Assembly: GCA_003478355.1 (NCBI GenBank)
Contig: QUFC01000045.1
Span: forward strand, 1-32,339
Reading direction: 5' to 3'
From: Lachnospiraceae bacterium AM48-27BH
GTDB taxonomy: Bacteria; Bacillota; Clostridia; Lachnospirales; Lachnospiraceae
Length of the DNA stretch: 32,339 nucleotides
Shown: positions 14,927-24,314 of the stretch, piece by piece
How the letters are laid out: each line of letters opens with the position of its first letter
Position numbering within the stretch: position 1 is the first letter of the stretch
Translations under genes and position numbers: made by a program
Notes under the pieces: generated by a model
What the model was told of the DNA's origin: nothing
The model's database searches: none
Seen by the model: only the letters and a program-made list of their open reading frames with translations

Positions 14927-17401
14927 TCATGAAAATATCTTGCACCACACCCACTTTTTATAGGTACGAACCTGTACATTTCTCTTCTTTATCTCTACCA
15001 GAACCGCCCCGCAATCCCTGGTACACACCCACGGAATCCCCTCTTTTTCCAATCTTTCCAGTGTTTCCACATGAGGGTGGCCATAACGGTTTCCTTCGCC
15101 GCAGGAGATCACTGCCAATCTGGGAGAGATTTCTTTTAGAAATGGTTCTGTACTGGAATATCCGGAACCATGATGGGCGATTTTTAGAATCTGGACCGGC
15201 TTTTCCAAGGTATCCTTCTGTTCCAGCCACTGCAGCTCCCCATCTGCACTCATATCCCCAGTCAATAACATCCCAAACTCTCCATAAGACGCCTGGATCA
15301 ACAGGGAATGGTTATTCCGCTCCGTTTCATCAGTTCCTGCTCCATCGTAGAGACATCGAAGGTTCAGGCCATCTACACGGATCTGATCCCCCTGTTTCAT
15401 CCAGAACACCTTTGCCCCGGCATTTTTGGCTTGTTGACCTAGTTTTGCGTAAATGGGATCTTCTTTTCCTCGAATGGGAAGAATCAAGTTCTGGATCTGA
15501 ATGCCGCTGTCGGATTCCAGAAGGTATGACAATCCGGAGATATGATCCTGGTCGCCATGACTGACGATGGCGTAGGAAACTTTTGAAATTCCATTGCTTT
15601 TCAGATATGGCTCTAATACCTGCTGCCCCAGCTTTTTCTGGTCGGTACTGCCTCCGTCCAGAAGAATCACGCCATGGCGGGTGCGAAAGAAAATCCCATC
15701 GCCCTGACCAACATCCAGAAATGTGGTCTGCAGGCCGTAAACCGGACGTGGTGCCAAAAATAACGCACTGACTACACATATCATCACAAGGCTGATTGCC
15801 TGACCTGTTATACTGCCACTTTTCCATTTTTGTAATCCCTCTTCCTCATCCTCCTTTTCCAGTAACAGCCATTTTACACCCAAAGCCACTCCCCACAGGC
15901 ATACATACGCCCCAATCTGCCACATCTTCGGTCTCCCCAGTACCCACACTGCGCCCGGCAGCTTTTGAAAGCTTTCACATAAAATCCGATACAGTGCCAG
16001 TACATAATGTCCCCCGCCAATAGCGATCCGGCCACACAAGAGACTGCATCCACCCACTGCCACGCAAAGAATTCCGGATATCAATACTCCACCCATGAAT
16101 GGAATGACCAGCAAATTCAAGAGCATACTGTATACTGGATACTCAAAGAAATGGTATGCGATCACGGGGAAGGTCGCAATCTGGATCGCCAATCCCGAAA
16201 GTACCGCATTCCCGATTCCTTTCCATCGCTTTTCCCTTCTCTGCTTTCCCTCTATTCCTTTTATTTTCACCGTATGACCCGCTCCTGTCCGTCCCACTTC
16301 CACCCATGCCTGCAGCATTGGCAGTACCGCCCCAATCCCCATAATCGCCCCAAACGATAACTGAAAGGACGCCTGAAACAACAAAAGCGGGAACTTCACC
16401 AGCAAAAGCAGCGCCGCCACTGCCATGGCAGACAGCAGATCATAGGTCCGTCCAAACCGGTCTGCCGTCAGTCGCAGACAGACCATCACCACCGCCCGGA
16501 TCGCACTGGCAGAGTTTCCACTAAGAATCCCATAGGAAATGGTCAGAAATCCGGCCCCGATTCCCGCCTGACCGATAGACAGTCCCAGTTTCCGGAAAAA
16601 TCCATACACAGCCAGACTGATCATGGAAATATGCAGTCCGCTGACCGCCAGCAGATGAGAGATCCCATTTCTCTGGTACAGCTTTCTGGTGTCTTCTTCC
16701 AGACTGCTTTTATCTCCCAGTACTACCGACTGAAAGATCCCCAGATCCTCCTTCCCGCAGATTCTCTCCAGGATATCCGCCGCCCGACGCTTCAGACGGT
16801 AAATTCCCTGGAAATAAGGCGACACACTGCCTCCGGCCTTTCGCACTACCTCCCCATACATCTGCCCGCCATATCCCTGGGCATGATAATACGCGGCATA
16901 ATCAAACTCTCCTGGATTTCCCGGATGTCGGAACTGCTTCAACTCCCCGATCACACAGATCCGCTCGCCAATCCCGTATTTCTCCACAACCGCCGCCTGG
17001 CTCTCTGCTTCCTCTGCCATCTCCTCTGCCTTCACATAAACCACCAGCTTCGGATACGGCTTTTCTCCCTCCAGATCCAGTCTCCAGTCCTCCTTTCCAG
17101 GCTGGATCGCCATAATTTTCCCATATACCACTCTTTCTTCTCCTTCACAGGTTTCCATAAATTTCTCCCACATTTCCACCTGCCTCTGCTCCTGCCACAA
17201 ACACACCACTCCAAAAAGCACAAAAAAGAGCGGCATCATCCACACAACCAGATTTCTGCCGCTCTTATTCCACTTCATCCACAGAACCATTCCCCCGCTG
17301 CATAGAAGCACCAGGGTCAGGATCTGCCAGACCATCGGCAGCCGTAGATATACCTCTCCAAGTACGAATCCCCACGCCGCAAATAACAATGGTCTTTTCA
17401 T
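14927..17401 (-). CDS. comEC: ComEC/Rec2 DNA-uptake channel protein
   Basis: ComEC carries single-stranded DNA across the membrane in natural transformation. The 824-residue protein has N-terminal membrane segments and a soluble DUF4131-like part (GKIMAIQPGKEDWRLDLEGE). The multi-pass competence domain follows, with GISHLLAVSGLHISMISLAV and GILSGNSASAIRAVVM. It ends in a C-terminal metallo-beta-lactamase-like domain: FLDVGQGDGIFF, ILLDGG, VSHGDQDHISGL, KIAHHGSGYSSTEPF and SCGEGNRYGHP. The frame extends upstream to 17458, but ATG 17401 (MKRPLLFAAWG) has AAAAGGA before it and starts directly at the hydrophobic N-terminus. It follows the GerMN lipoprotein gene by 25 bases. No other com gene is in the window, so competence is not demonstrated. 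Confidence 0.95.
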   Translation of the reverse strand: MKRPLLFAAWGFVLGEVYLRLPMVWQILTLVLLCSGGMVLWMKWNKSGRNLVVWMMPLFFVLFGVVCLWQEQRQVEMWEKFMETCEGEERVVYGKIMAIQPGKEDWRLDLEGEKPYPKLVVYVKAEEMAEEAESQAAVVEKYGIGERICVIGELKQFRHPGNPGEFDYAAYYHAQGYGGQMYGEVVRKAGGSVSPYFQGIYRLKRRAADILERICGKEDLGIFQSVVLGDKSSLEEDTRKLYQRNGISHLLAVSGLHISMISLAVYGFFRKLGLSIGQAGIGAGFLTISYGILSGNSASAIRAVVMVCLRLTADRFGRTYDLLSAMAVAALLLLVKFPLLLFQASFQLSFGAIMGIGAVLPMLQAWVEVGRTGAGHTVKIKGIEGKQRREKRWKGIGNAVLSGLAIQIATFPVIAYHFFEYPVYSMLLNLLVIPFMGGVLISGILCVAVGGCSLLCGRIAIGGGHYVLALYRILCESFQKLPGAVWVLGRPKMWQIGAYVCLWGVALGVKWLLLEKEDEEEGLQKWKSGSITGQAISLVMICVVSALFLAPRPVYGLQTTFLDVGQGDGIFFRTRHGVILLDGGSTDQKKLGQQVLEPYLKSNGISKVSYAIVSHGDQDHISGLSYLLESDSGIQIQNLILPIRGKEDPIYAKLGQQAKNAGAKVFWMKQGDQIRVDGLNLRCLYDGAGTDETERNNHSLLIQASYGEFGMLLTGDMSADGELQWLEQKDTLEKPVQILKIAHHGSGYSSTEPFLKEISPRLAVISCGEGNRYGHPHVETLERLEKEGIPWVCTRDCGAVLVEIKKRNVQVRTYKKWVWCKIFS

Positions 17402-17426
17402 ATTCAATTTTCCTTTTCTGAAACGA

Positions 17427-18350
17427 TCACTCTCCACCGAGATCCAGATTCCGCTCAAACTGGGTATTTAACGATATCACATCCCGGAACATCACATCCG
17501 AAGAGCCATTGACCGTCAACTGCACCTTGTTCACACTGGAAATGGCACAAAGGGAATTCACGATCGAATAAATCGGGATTAATTCCTTTACTTCCAGGGA
17601 ATTATTTAAAAAGTTCGAATCAAAATTTACATAACATACATTTTCACTGACAGAAACATTTAACAGCTTCACATCAGACGGAAGTGTCGGATAACCGCCC
17701 TCCACCTCCGGACCTTTCAGCAGTTCCTCTACTACCAATTTCTCCAAAGACGTATTCATGCTGTGAACCACTTCCCGATCCTCTTCTACCAGCTTTTCGC
17801 CAGTCTCGTCAGCAAAATACAAGGTAATCTGGATCTTTTCAAAGGTATTCACATCGCTGATACTTTCAATAAAATCGGTATCCGCCAGGAGTCCCACCGG
17901 TTTTCCCGTCAGATCCAGTAACGGCTGGTCCGCCACATAAATACTGATATAATCGACTCCCTCAAGCTGTGTCATGGTCTTGGTCAGCGCCGCCCGGCAT
18001 AGGATCTCCCTGGTGGCATCCATATTGACCCGGCTGTAACCGCCGTCAAAATACAGATACAGGATCCGCTCCTCCAGCCGGTAGCCACGGTATCCTACCT
18101 TATCAGATAATGCCGCCTGACTGTCCACATCATTTGGAACCTTCAAAAACTGCTCCATCAGCTCCTGGATCAGCAGTTCCGTGTCGGTGGTCTCTGTATG
18201 ATATTCATAAGGAGCCAGCTTTGTCACAGAAGTATTCAAATAATAAATCTTATAAGCTTCTCCGGCCACTGCTTCCGTTTTCTTTTCCCCGCACCCTGCA
18301 AGGGCCAGGACTGTCAGAAGAAGCAGCAGTCTGTATACATAGTTTTTCAT
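17427..18350 (-). CDS. GerMN-domain lipoprotein
   Basis: This 307-residue protein has a lipoprotein signal: Lys near the N-terminus, a Leu-rich stretch and the lipobox LALAGC with Cys20. It would be anchored on the outer face of the membrane. Two GerMN-type domains follow, roughly 60-145 (LYLYFDGGYSRVN, REILCRAALTKTM) and 175-290 (ITLYFADETGEK, LEKLVVEELLKGPE, VCYVNFDSNFLN). GerMN domains occur in spore germination and sporulation proteins such as GerM and in lipoproteins beside sensor kinases such as LpqB. The RBS GGAGGAGC precedes ATG 18350, 10 bases after the kinase stop. Its job is probably to sense or modulate envelope status together with that kinase. Confidence 0.88.
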   Translation of the reverse strand: MKNYVYRLLLLLTVLALAGCGEKKTEAVAGEAYKIYYLNTSVTKLAPYEYHTETTDTELLIQELMEQFLKVPNDVDSQAALSDKVGYRGYRLEERILYLYFDGGYSRVNMDATREILCRAALTKTMTQLEGVDYISIYVADQPLLDLTGKPVGLLADTDFIESISDVNTFEKIQITLYFADETGEKLVEEDREVVHSMNTSLEKLVVEELLKGPEVEGGYPTLPSDVKLLNVSVSENVCYVNFDSNFLNNSLEVKELIPIYSIVNSLCAISSVNKVQLTVNGSSDVMFRDVISLNTQFERNLDLGGE

Positions 18351-18360
18351 TCTGCTCCTC

Positions 18361-19790
18361 CTAAGAAATATAATTTAACGGGATCCGCACCGTAAAGGTA
18401 GATCCTTCACCTTCTTTACTGGAAAGACGGATAGCGCCGTGATGCATCAGGATCACATTTCTGGTAATGGACAGGCCCAGACCCGTACCGCCGGTCTCTC
18501 TTGATCTGGCTTTATCTACCCGGTAAAAACGTTCAAAGATATGCTCCTGATACTCCTCCGGAATGCCAATCCCGGAATCCGCCACTTTAATATAGAAGAA
18601 CTTATGATCTGCATCCAGAGTCACCCGCACCCAGCCATTCTCAATGTTATATTTTACCGCATTTTCCACCAGGTTATTGATCGCCAGGGAGAGTTTCACC
18701 TCGTCCACATCCGCCGTCACTTCCCGGATGCTCTCATAGATCAGTTCTACATTCCGTTTCTTGGCAATGGGCCGCAGCCGCTTTAAGATCTGCTGCACCA
18801 GGGCATTGATATCTACCTGGGCAATATTCAGCTCTGCTGCCGCCTTGTCCATCTTCACCAGCGACAACAGATCATCAATGATCTTGCTCTCCCGGTCGAT
18901 CTCATCAGAAATATCCGTCATGAACTCCCGATACAGTTCCACCGGAACCTCCTCCATGCTCATCAGAGAATCTGCCAGAACCCGGATAGACGTGATCGGT
19001 GTCTTTAACTCATGAGACACATTGGATACAAATTCTTCTCTGGTCTGATCCACGGTTCGAAGCTTGGTGATGGTGCTCTGGACCGCCTGGGAAATGTTCC
19101 ATGTTTCTTTGTAGGTATCTCCGAAATACTCTCGTCCAGATTGCCGTCCGCTACCTTATTTAACATCTCCTGCAGCCGTCCAAATGGCTTCATCAGAACA
19201 ACGACGAACAAAATAGAGCACAGAATCAATACTCCAATGATCATCAGCCCGTAGAAAGACATCTTTTCCGCCACCTTCGATACATTGGATACAATATTCT
19301 CTGTGGACACAGTCATCAACAGCACGCCGATGACATTCCTCTCATCTTCACTGTCGCAGATCTGCGCCGTTGTAACCACATAGTGCTTGTCTGCCTCATG
19401 AAACGCCACATTTTCCCCACGGAAGCATTTTACGATCGGTTCGGACACATTGATCCTCCCATCGGCCAGCCCAAACGTATCCTTCACGATCCGGAAATTC
19501 TGATCGACCACCACGATTCGTCCATTGAAAATGTCTGCGATGGTATCCAATTCTTTATCAATCAGCGGGTCATGGTTTTCTTTTAACAGATACCCGGCTC
19601 TGGTCAGCCTGTCTCCTGTGATCAGGCACTGGTTCTGCACCTCGATCATCCGTCCGTCGATCTGTGTCTGGCTGAAGGACTGGTTCATAAATTTGCTCTG
19701 GATAAATACCGGCAAAAAACCAATGATCAGAAACAGCAGAAACAACGGTATTTTCATACTGAAAATATGATTCAGTTTTATCCGTTTCAT
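18361..19790 (-). pseudogene. membrane sensor histidine kinase with an apparent one-base frameshift
   Basis: The N-terminal part has a transmembrane helix (IPLFLLFLIIGFLPVFI), an extracytoplasmic sensor region, a second helix (MIIGVLILCSILFVVVLM) and a HAMP linker (KPFGRLQEMLNKVADGNLDE). The frame breaks near 19119-19122. One extra base restores SISEDTYKETWNISQAVQST, and the rest continues through HELKTPITSIR (phosphoacceptor His), NNLVENAVKYN, DSGIGIPEE and GGTGLGLSI. Total length after repair is 476 residues. Read as two pieces, the first would lack the kinase core and the second the sensor. The start at 19790 overlaps the degV stop by 4 bases. No response regulator gene is adjacent, so its partner is elsewhere or missing. 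A consensus error is plausible. Confidence 0.9.
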
Positions 19791-20650
19791 TCGATCACCT
19801 TAGAGCAGGCCACTGCTAATGAACCAGGTCCGATATGGCAGCTGACGCTTAAAGACAACGGCGCAATCACGATCTCGCCGGTCGCCGGGAACAGTTCCCG
19901 CAGTTCCTTTGCAAATTCATCTGCCTCCTCCTGGTTATCCGTATGTGCCACCGCCAGATGGACATTCTTACCTGTCCGGTCACCGAAACGTTCCTCTAAA
20001 TCCTTCGTGATCGCCGCCACCATTATACTCTTAGCCTGTTTCATGGTTCTTGCCTTGGCAAATGCATCCAGCTTCTCTCCCTGGACGGTCAGAACCGGTT
20101 TCAGACGAAGTAAAGTACCAAGCGCCGCTGCCGCCGGAGTGATACGTCCGCCTTTTTTCAGATATTTTAAAGTGTCCAGCGTAATGTAAATGCTGGAATC
20201 AAATTTTACAGCCTCCAGCTTCTCCTTGATCTCCGCTGCGCACATACCTTTCGCTGCCAGCTCTTTCGCATCCAGGGCCGACTGGCGCTGGGTCACGGAT
20301 ATCCGCTGGTTATTGACAACTTCTACCTTTCCGTCATAATCCTCTGCCAGCATCATGGCAGTCTGACATGATCCACTCAAACCACTGGACATAGGGATAT
20401 GAACGATCTCATCGTATTCTTCCAATACCTCATCCCAAAGAGCCATGATGGACTCCGGAGATGGCTGCGAAGTAGAAATATCGCTTCCCTCACCAAGCTT
20501 TGCGTAGAACTCCTGCTGTGTCAGGGTAATATCCTCTAAATACTCCTCGCCATTGATCATAAATGGCATCGGCACAATCCGGATTCCAAGCTGTTTTCCT
20601 TCCTCCTGGGTAATTCCGCTGTTACTGTCTGTAATGATCGCTACTTTCAT
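19787..20650 (-). CDS. DegV-family fatty-acid-binding protein
   Basis: This 287-residue DegV protein starts MKVAIITDSNSGITQEEGKQ and has the hallmark TSQPSPES, IPMSSGLSGSCQTA and LKYLKKGGRI segments. Family members such as FakB bind a fatty acid and present it to the FakA kinase for incorporation into phospholipids; no FakA gene is present in this window. AAGGAGAG before ATG 20650 sets the start. It overlaps the kinase gene by 4 bases (ATGA), so the two are translationally coupled. That places a lipid-binding protein where a response regulator would be expected. Confidence 0.92.
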   Translation of the reverse strand: MKVAIITDSNSGITQEEGKQLGIRIVPMPFMINGEEYLEDITLTQQEFYAKLGEGSDISTSQPSPESIMALWDEVLEEYDEIVHIPMSSGLSGSCQTAMMLAEDYDGKVEVVNNQRISVTQRQSALDAKELAAKGMCAAEIKEKLEAVKFDSSIYITLDTLKYLKKGGRITPAAAALGTLLRLKPVLTVQGEKLDAFAKARTMKQAKSIMVAAITKDLEERFGDRTGKNVHLAVAHTDNQEEADEFAKELRELFPATGEIVIAPLSLSVSCHIGPGSLAVACSKVIE

Positions 20651-20816
20651 ACTGCTCTCCTTCTATTCTATGCCCGCTTCCGGTCAGCGCACAAATACAC
20701 CAACCAGCCGAACCATTATTCCAATTTTACCTGCGCCTTATGGCGTGGTGTACACTTATTCTACCTTATTTTTCTAGGAAATTCTACTCATTTTTCCAAA
20801 AGACTTGTTATCACTG

Positions 20817-20853
20817 TTTTGCCAGCAGGTTTGAGAAAATATTTTGCCAGCAG
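20817..20853. repeat. pair of 12-bp direct repeats upstream of the zinc-ribbon gene
   Basis: TTTTGCCAGCAG occurs at 20817-20828 and again at 20842-20853, spaced 25 bases start to start, a little over two helical turns. The second copy abuts the -35 box at 20854. This arrangement resembles a tandem activator site. Confidence 0.6.
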
Positions 20854-20882
20854 TGGACGAATTTTCCTCTATGGCTTATAAT
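20854..20882 (+). promoter_or_regulatory. promoter of the zinc-ribbon membrane protein gene
   Basis: TGGACG (20854-20859), a 17-base spacer and TATAAT (20877-20882) form a likely promoter 46 bases before the start codon. The -10 is consensus and the -35 imperfect, which fits dependence on a factor bound at the upstream repeats. The region 20651-20816 back to degV shows a small CGCC-TTAT-GGCG hairpin and no gene. Confidence 0.6.
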
Positions 20883-20928
20883 AGATTTCATAGTTATAGA
20901 ATCAATCTTAGAAAAAGGAGTATTCGTC

Positions 20929-21720
20929 ATGCCTTATTGTCCAAAATGTGATATGGAATTCGTGGATGGAATCACCACCTGCTCTGACTGCGGTGGTCCT
21001 CTGGTGGCATCCAAGGAGGAAGCAGACCGATTAAAGCGGGAAGAACAGTTAAAACGACAGAAAGAACAGCAGAATCTGACCCAGGAGATGCTTTCCATGG
21101 AGATGAACGGCGCCGATGCGGACGGTTTCTCCGGATACGATTCGGAAGCATTTCACACTCTGGCGAATTCTGATGATCCAGATGTTTCTGCGAAAGGTTC
21201 TCGCTCCACCGATCCAGCGTCTGCCCTTTCCTTCAAGCAGCAGTCTACCGCTTATGTAGATAAAGGTCAGAAATATGAGGATCTTCGTTCCTCTGCCTCC
21301 GCTTTTCTCATCGTTGGCGGCGCAGTCCTGATCTTCTCGGCTCTGTGCTGGTTACAGATCGTCCGTCTGCCTATGGCTGGATTTTCCCGCTATCTGATCC
21401 AGACCGCTCTGACCGCCATGGGAATCTTCTCTATGGTAGTTTACATAAAATCAAACAGATCTGCCAAGGATCTGCTTCCACAGATTGAAGAAGAAAAGCA
21501 GAAAACGAATGATCTCATCCAGTGGTTCTTATCGGAACAGAGCGCCCAGGACATTGACCGGGAAATCCTGGATCTCGACCAGTTAAATGACGAAGAGATC
21601 AGCTTAAAACGTTTCCAGATCATCCAGGATTATCTGATCACCCACAAGGATCTTCCAGATCCGGCTTATGTGGACGCGTTATGCGAGGAAATCTACACAA
21701 AGTTGTACGAAGAAAATTAA
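20929..21720 (+). CDS. zinc-ribbon membrane protein of unknown function
   Basis: This 263-residue protein starts at ATG 20929, 8 bases after AAAAAGGAG. The N-terminus MPYCPKCDMEFVDGITTCSD has a CxxC-x12-CxxC zinc ribbon. A charged coiled-coil-like segment (EEADRLKREEQLKRQKEQQN) and a Ser/Asp-rich linker follow. Two adjacent hydrophobic helices (SAFLIVGGAVLIFSALCWLQ and LIQTALTAMGIFSMVVYI) then give a hairpin in the membrane with both ends in the cytosol. The acidic C-terminal domain is about 90 residues with helical character. I do not recognise a named family. It is monocistronic, on the opposite strand from its neighbours, with its own promoter and terminator. Confidence 0.85.
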   Translation: MPYCPKCDMEFVDGITTCSDCGGPLVASKEEADRLKREEQLKRQKEQQNLTQEMLSMEMNGADADGFSGYDSEAFHTLANSDDPDVSAKGSRSTDPASALSFKQQSTAYVDKGQKYEDLRSSASAFLIVGGAVLIFSALCWLQIVRLPMAGFSRYLIQTALTAMGIFSMVVYIKSNRSAKDLLPQIEEEKQKTNDLIQWFLSEQSAQDIDREILDLDQLNDEEISLKRFQIIQDYLITHKDLPDPAYVDALCEEIYTKLYEEN

Positions 21721-21743
21721 AAAGTCCTTGTTTCCTATGACAT

Positions 21744-21799
21744 AAAAAACTACCGACACTAACCCCATTTTTCATGGTTTTATCTGTCGGTAGTTTTTT
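21744..21799. terminator. bidirectional terminator between the zinc-ribbon gene and gpmI
   Basis: A 15-bp perfect stem, AAAAAACTACCGACA (21744-21758) with TGTCGGTAGTTTTTT (21785-21799), encloses a 26-base loop. T-runs on both strands let it end both converging transcripts, including the pgk-tpiA-gpmI message. Confidence 0.85.
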
Positions 21800-21858
21800 T
21801 ACACATACGTCACTCCGTATCTGTCTTTCTCATTCGTATATTCCCGCTCTGAGGAGTC

Positions 21859-23400
21859 TTATTTCACCAGTAAAGATTTACCAGTCATCTCTTTTGGCTG
21901 CTCCATGCCCATTAACTCTAACAGAGTTGGTGCAATATCGCAGAGTGCGCCGCCCTCTCTTAGCTTGTAAGAAGGATCTGCGTTCACCAGGATAAATGGA
22001 ACTGGGTTTGTGGTATGAGCGGTCCATGGCTCGCCGGTCTCGTAGTCTACTAACTGCTCTGCGTTGCCGTGGTCTGCACAGATGAACATCACACCGTCCA
22101 CCTCTTTTAATGCCTCAACAGCACGTCCTACGCACTCATCAACCACCTCAATGGCCTTGATCGCTGCGGACTCTACGCCGGTATGGCCTACCATATCCGG
22201 GTTCGCGAAGTTGATGATGATCACATCATATTTATCAGACTTGATGGCGTTTACCAGCTTGTCGCATACCTCATATGCGCTCATCTGAGGCTTCAGATCA
22301 TAAGTTGCCACATCCTTTGGAGACGGAACTAAGACACGATCCTCACCCTGGTTTGGCTCCTCAACACCGCCGTTGAAGAAGAAGGTTACATGAGCGTACT
22401 TCTCAGTCTCAGCGATTCTCACCTGAGTCTTGCCGTGGTCTGCCAGGTACTGACCCAGCGTATTGGTAATGCCCTCTTTCTTGAAAGCAACCAGCTTGTC
22501 TGTGATGGTCTCATCGTAATCGGTGAAACATACATAGACAAGATCTAATTTTTTCTCTCTTGCAAATCCATCAAACTCTGCGTCACGGAATGCGTGAGTG
22601 ATCTCTCTTGCACGGTCTGGACGGAAGTTAAAGAAGATCACAGAATCATTGTCCTGGATCGCTGCAACTGGCTTTCCGTCTTTTACTACTGCAAATGGCT
22701 CTACGAACTCATCTGCCTTGCCGTCATCGTAAGAAGCCTGGATTCCTGCAGTTGCACTTTCTGCCGTCTTTCCTTCGCTCTTCGTCATCACGTTATATGC
22801 TTTTTCTACACGATCCCATCTCTTATCACGGTCCATGGCATAGAAACGTCCCATAACAGTCGCTACCTGGCCTACGCCAAGCTCTGCCATCTTGGATTCC
22901 AGTTCTTCTACAAAGCCTTTACCAGATTCTGGTGGAGTGTCACGGCCATCTAAGAAGCAGTGTACATACACCTTCTCAAGACCATTTCTCTTAGCCAGTT
23001 CCAGAAGACCATAGATATGGGTCAAATGGCTGTGAACACCGCCAGTAGATACCAGGCCGAACAGATGAAGGGCAGAATCATGCTTCTTGCAGTTCTCAAC
23101 AGCTGCTAAGAATTCCTGGTTCTGGAAAAAATCTCCATCCTGGATGGATTTGGTGATCTTGGTCAGCTCCTGGTAAATGACACGGCCTGCGCCCATGTTC
23201 ATATGTCCAACCTCGGAGTTACCCATCTGGCCGTCCGGAAGTCCTACAAATAAACCGCTGGCATTGCCCTTTACAAATGGACACTGGCTCATCAACTGAT
23301 CCATCACCGGAGTCTTTCCTTCGCAGACTGCGTTGTGGTCACATCTGTCATTCAGACCATATCCATCAAGGATCATTAATACGGTTGGTCTTTTACTCAT
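21859..23400 (-). CDS. gpmI: 2,3-bisphosphoglycerate-independent phosphoglycerate mutase
   Basis: This metal-dependent enzyme interconverts 3- and 2-phosphoglycerate in glycolysis. The 513-residue protein shows VLMILDGYG at the N-terminus, the phosphoserine nucleophile Ser62 in GQMGNSEVGHMNMGAGR, HLFGLVSTGGVHSH, DGRDTPP, FFNFRPDRAREI and the metal-binding ADHGN near the C-terminus. ATG 23400 is chosen because GGAG lies 8 bases upstream; the frame opens two codons earlier at TTG. It is the last gene of the pgk-tpiA-gpmI run, 29 bases after tpiA. Confidence 0.97.
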   Translation of the reverse strand: MSKRPTVLMILDGYGLNDRCDHNAVCEGKTPVMDQLMSQCPFVKGNASGLFVGLPDGQMGNSEVGHMNMGAGRVIYQELTKITKSIQDGDFFQNQEFLAAVENCKKHDSALHLFGLVSTGGVHSHLTHIYGLLELAKRNGLEKVYVHCFLDGRDTPPESGKGFVEELESKMAELGVGQVATVMGRFYAMDRDKRWDRVEKAYNVMTKSEGKTAESATAGIQASYDDGKADEFVEPFAVVKDGKPVAAIQDNDSVIFFNFRPDRAREITHAFRDAEFDGFAREKKLDLVYVCFTDYDETITDKLVAFKKEGITNTLGQYLADHGKTQVRIAETEKYAHVTFFFNGGVEEPNQGEDRVLVPSPKDVATYDLKPQMSAYEVCDKLVNAIKSDKYDVIIINFANPDMVGHTGVESAAIKAIEVVDECVGRAVEALKEVDGVMFICADHGNAEQLVDYETGEPWTAHTTNPVPFILVNADPSYKLREGGALCDIAPTLLELMGMEQPKEMTGKSLLVK

Positions 23401-23429
23401 AATCAAATCTCCAATACTATCGTAATCAC

Positions 23430-24179
23430 TTATTTGTAGTTAACGATCTTACCAAAATCTGGCTTTAAGGATGCGCCGCCTACCAGACCGCCATCGATGT
23501 CAGGTTTTGCAAACAGCTCTGCTGCGTTGCCCGCGTTAACAGAACCACCGTACTGGATACGGATCTCTGCTGCAGTTGCCTCGTCATATACCTCAGCGAT
23601 ACATGCACGGATCGCGCCGCATACTTCCTCAGCCTGATCAGAAGTAGCAGTCTTGCCAGTTCCGATTGCCCAGATCGGCTCATATGCGATCACAGCAGTC
23701 TTCGCCTGCTCTGCAGTTACGTTCTGGAATGCAATCTTGATCTGCTGACGGATCCAGTCAAGGGTGATTCCCTGCTCTCTCTGAGTCAGAGTCTCACCAC
23801 AGCAGATGATTGGTGTTAAACCATGCTCAAATGCCTTCAGGACTTTCTTATTTACAGTCTCATCAGTCTCAGCAAAGTATTCTCTTCTCTCAGAATGTCC
23901 GATGATCACATATTTTACGCCAGCATCTACTAACATATTTGGAGAAATCTCTCCTGTGTAAGCGCCCTTCTCCTCAAAATACATATTCTCAGCACCGATC
24001 TGGATGTTGGTTCCTTTCGCTGCCTCCATAGCCGGAATGATGTCGATTGCCGGTACGCAGAATACAACATCTACTTCATCGTTTACTACTAATGGCTTTA
24101 ACTCCTCTACCAGCTTAACAGCCTCAGATGGAGTCATATTCATTTTCCAGTTTCCTGCAATAATTTTCTTTCTTGCCAT
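23430..24179 (-). CDS. tpiA: triosephosphate isomerase
   Basis: The enzyme interconverts dihydroxyacetone phosphate and glyceraldehyde 3-phosphate. The 249-residue TIM barrel shows GNWKMN (Asn10, Lys12), the electrophile His95 in IIGHSERR, the base Glu167 in [12 protein letters not shown] and the phosphate loop YGGSV and GGLVGGASL. The start at ATG 24179 follows GAGGGG by 8 bases. It sits between pgk and gpmI in the same direction; a large inverted repeat separates it from pgk. Confidence 0.98.
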   Translation of the reverse strand: MARKKIIAGNWKMNMTPSEAVKLVEELKPLVVNDEVDVVFCVPAIDIIPAMEAAKGTNIQIGAENMYFEEKGAYTGEISPNMLVDAGVKYVIIGHSERREYFAETDETVNKKVLKAFEHGLTPIICCGETLTQREQGITLDWIRQQIKIAFQNVTAEQAKTAVIAYEPIWAIGTGKTATSDQAEEVCGAIRACIAEVYDEATAAEIRIQYGGSVNAGNAAELFAKPDIDGGLVGGASLKPDFGKIVNYK

Positions 24180-24212
24180 GATATTATCCCCTCAAAGTTA
24201 AATTATAATGTA

Positions 24213-24312
24213 ACTTCCCCTTACTAAGCTCAAGACGTTACGTTTTTCGCTAAGTACGGGGAAGTAAGTTCGTACTAAGTTCATGCTTCGCTTTCGCTCG
24301 CATTCACTAAAT
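24213..24312. repeat. putative dispersed intergenic repeat with long imperfect hairpin
   Basis: The pgk-tpiA gap contains two 17-base arms (24213-24229, ACTTCCCCTTACTAAGC, and 24249-24265) complementary at 15 of 17 positions. Next to them is the low-complexity GCTTCGCTTTCGCTCGC (24285-24301) and further copies of the ACTAAGTTC/GTACTAAG words. It carries no ORF and no U-tract. The composition resembles repeated palindromic elements found between genes in some Lachnospiraceae. Only one copy is visible here, so dispersal is inferred. Confidence 0.5.
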
Positions 24313-24314
24313 AC

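Noticed and set aside
14929..17305. Long plus-strand ORFs opposite comEC (for example 14929-15564 and 16631-17305)
   Set aside because: They mirror the comEC coding frame, lack RBSs and show compositional Pro/His/Ser bias typical of antisense shadows.
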